64,000 nucleotides of DNA from [Clostridium] clostridioforme AGR2157 (GTDB lineage: Bacteria > Bacillota > Clostridia > Lachnospirales > Lachnospiraceae): positions 1 to 64,000 of the forward strand of contig NZ_AUJR01000014.1 of assembly GCF_000424325.1 (NCBI RefSeq), read 5' to 3'. This document shows, piece after piece, positions 63,840-64,000 of this stretch; position 1 is the first letter of the stretch; each line of letters begins with the position of its first letter. The notes below the pieces were generated by a model that had not been told where the DNA came from, did no database searches, and was given only the letters and a program-made list of their open reading frames with translations. A program made the translations under genes and the position numbers.

Positions 63840-64000
63840 TGCAATGGTGGTGTTGCATACAAAAAAATGGAAATGTCTTTGTGATACGCACAAATGTATT
63901 TTTCTAGCGAATAAATCTTGATTTTTTCCGTTGTTTGGTATAGGATAGGGAAAGATTCGCCGTACCGTGGATTCAATGTAACAGTTCCATAACAGTTCAG

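Noticed and set aside
1-64000. CRISPR array, intact prophage or complete insertion sequence
   Set aside because: No regularly spaced repeats, phage structural genes or intact transposase were seen; the only mobile-element trace is the intron reverse transcriptase remnant and perhaps the small HTH gene.

Overview
The window reads as a chromosomal segment of a gut Lachnospiraceae-type Firmicute, most likely an Enterocloster / former Clostridium clostridioforme-bolteae relative. This is inferred from the Gram-positive PolC polymerase, the pyrH-frr-uppS-cdsA-dxr-rseP-ispG-polC order, class III fructose bisphosphatase, a C_GCAxxG_C_C protein, a beta-glucuronidase locus and moderately high GC. No 16S gene is present, so the species is not proven.

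Positions 1-4.8 kb hold a glucuronide-use locus: beta-glucuronidase and a GPH-family transporter on the minus strand, with a divergent AraC-type regulator. Positions 4.8-9.5 kb are vitamin genes: a TPP-riboswitch-controlled thiW-thiM-thiE operon whose thiE is frameshifted and cut off by fusion to a flagellin remnant, then bioY and bioB with a near-consensus promoter.

Positions 9.5-15 kb are a gene graveyard: remnants of a cyclase-family hydrolase, two acetyltransferases, a helicase-type PLD domain broken by a 13-bp tandem duplication, and a Bce-like peptide-resistance module reduced by deletions to receiver, ATPase and permease fragments. One long intact unknown gene (10726-12195) survives inside it.

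Positions 15-24.6 kb carry a LarA-like protein, two small coupled ORFs under a possible RNA switch, a DUF434 protein, an ABC-F ATPase, a helical-repeat-like pseudogene with three one-base deletions, an MscS channel, a Gfo/Idh/MocA oxidoreductase and a degenerate GGDEF-EAL protein. Positions 24.7-35.9 kb are the conserved operon for UMP kinase, ribosome recycling, isoprenoid and phospholipid synthesis, site-2 protease and replication. Positions 36-41 kb encode a BMP-type nucleoside ABC importer.

Positions 41-51 kb hold an NSS transporter, a small XRE regulator with a membrane partner, a putative redox protein with a TDT transporter, and a copper set (CopA, CsoR, a CopZ-like protein) with a clear CsoR operator, interrupted by an MBOAT/SGNH acylation pair. 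Three tRNA genes (Pro, Glu, Thr) follow, all with C34 anticodons like the fourth tRNA (Gly) near 58.6 kb, then a group II intron reverse transcriptase remnant. The last part contains an AI-2E family membrane protein, class III FBPase, a polar amino-acid ABC importer, a topoisomerase IV pair and a purine nucleoside phosphorylase. I saw no CRISPR array, intact prophage, intact transposase or rRNA. The best candidates for new biology are the unknown protein at 10726-12195 and the small coupled ORFs at 16425-16758; neither can be assigned a function from sequence alone.
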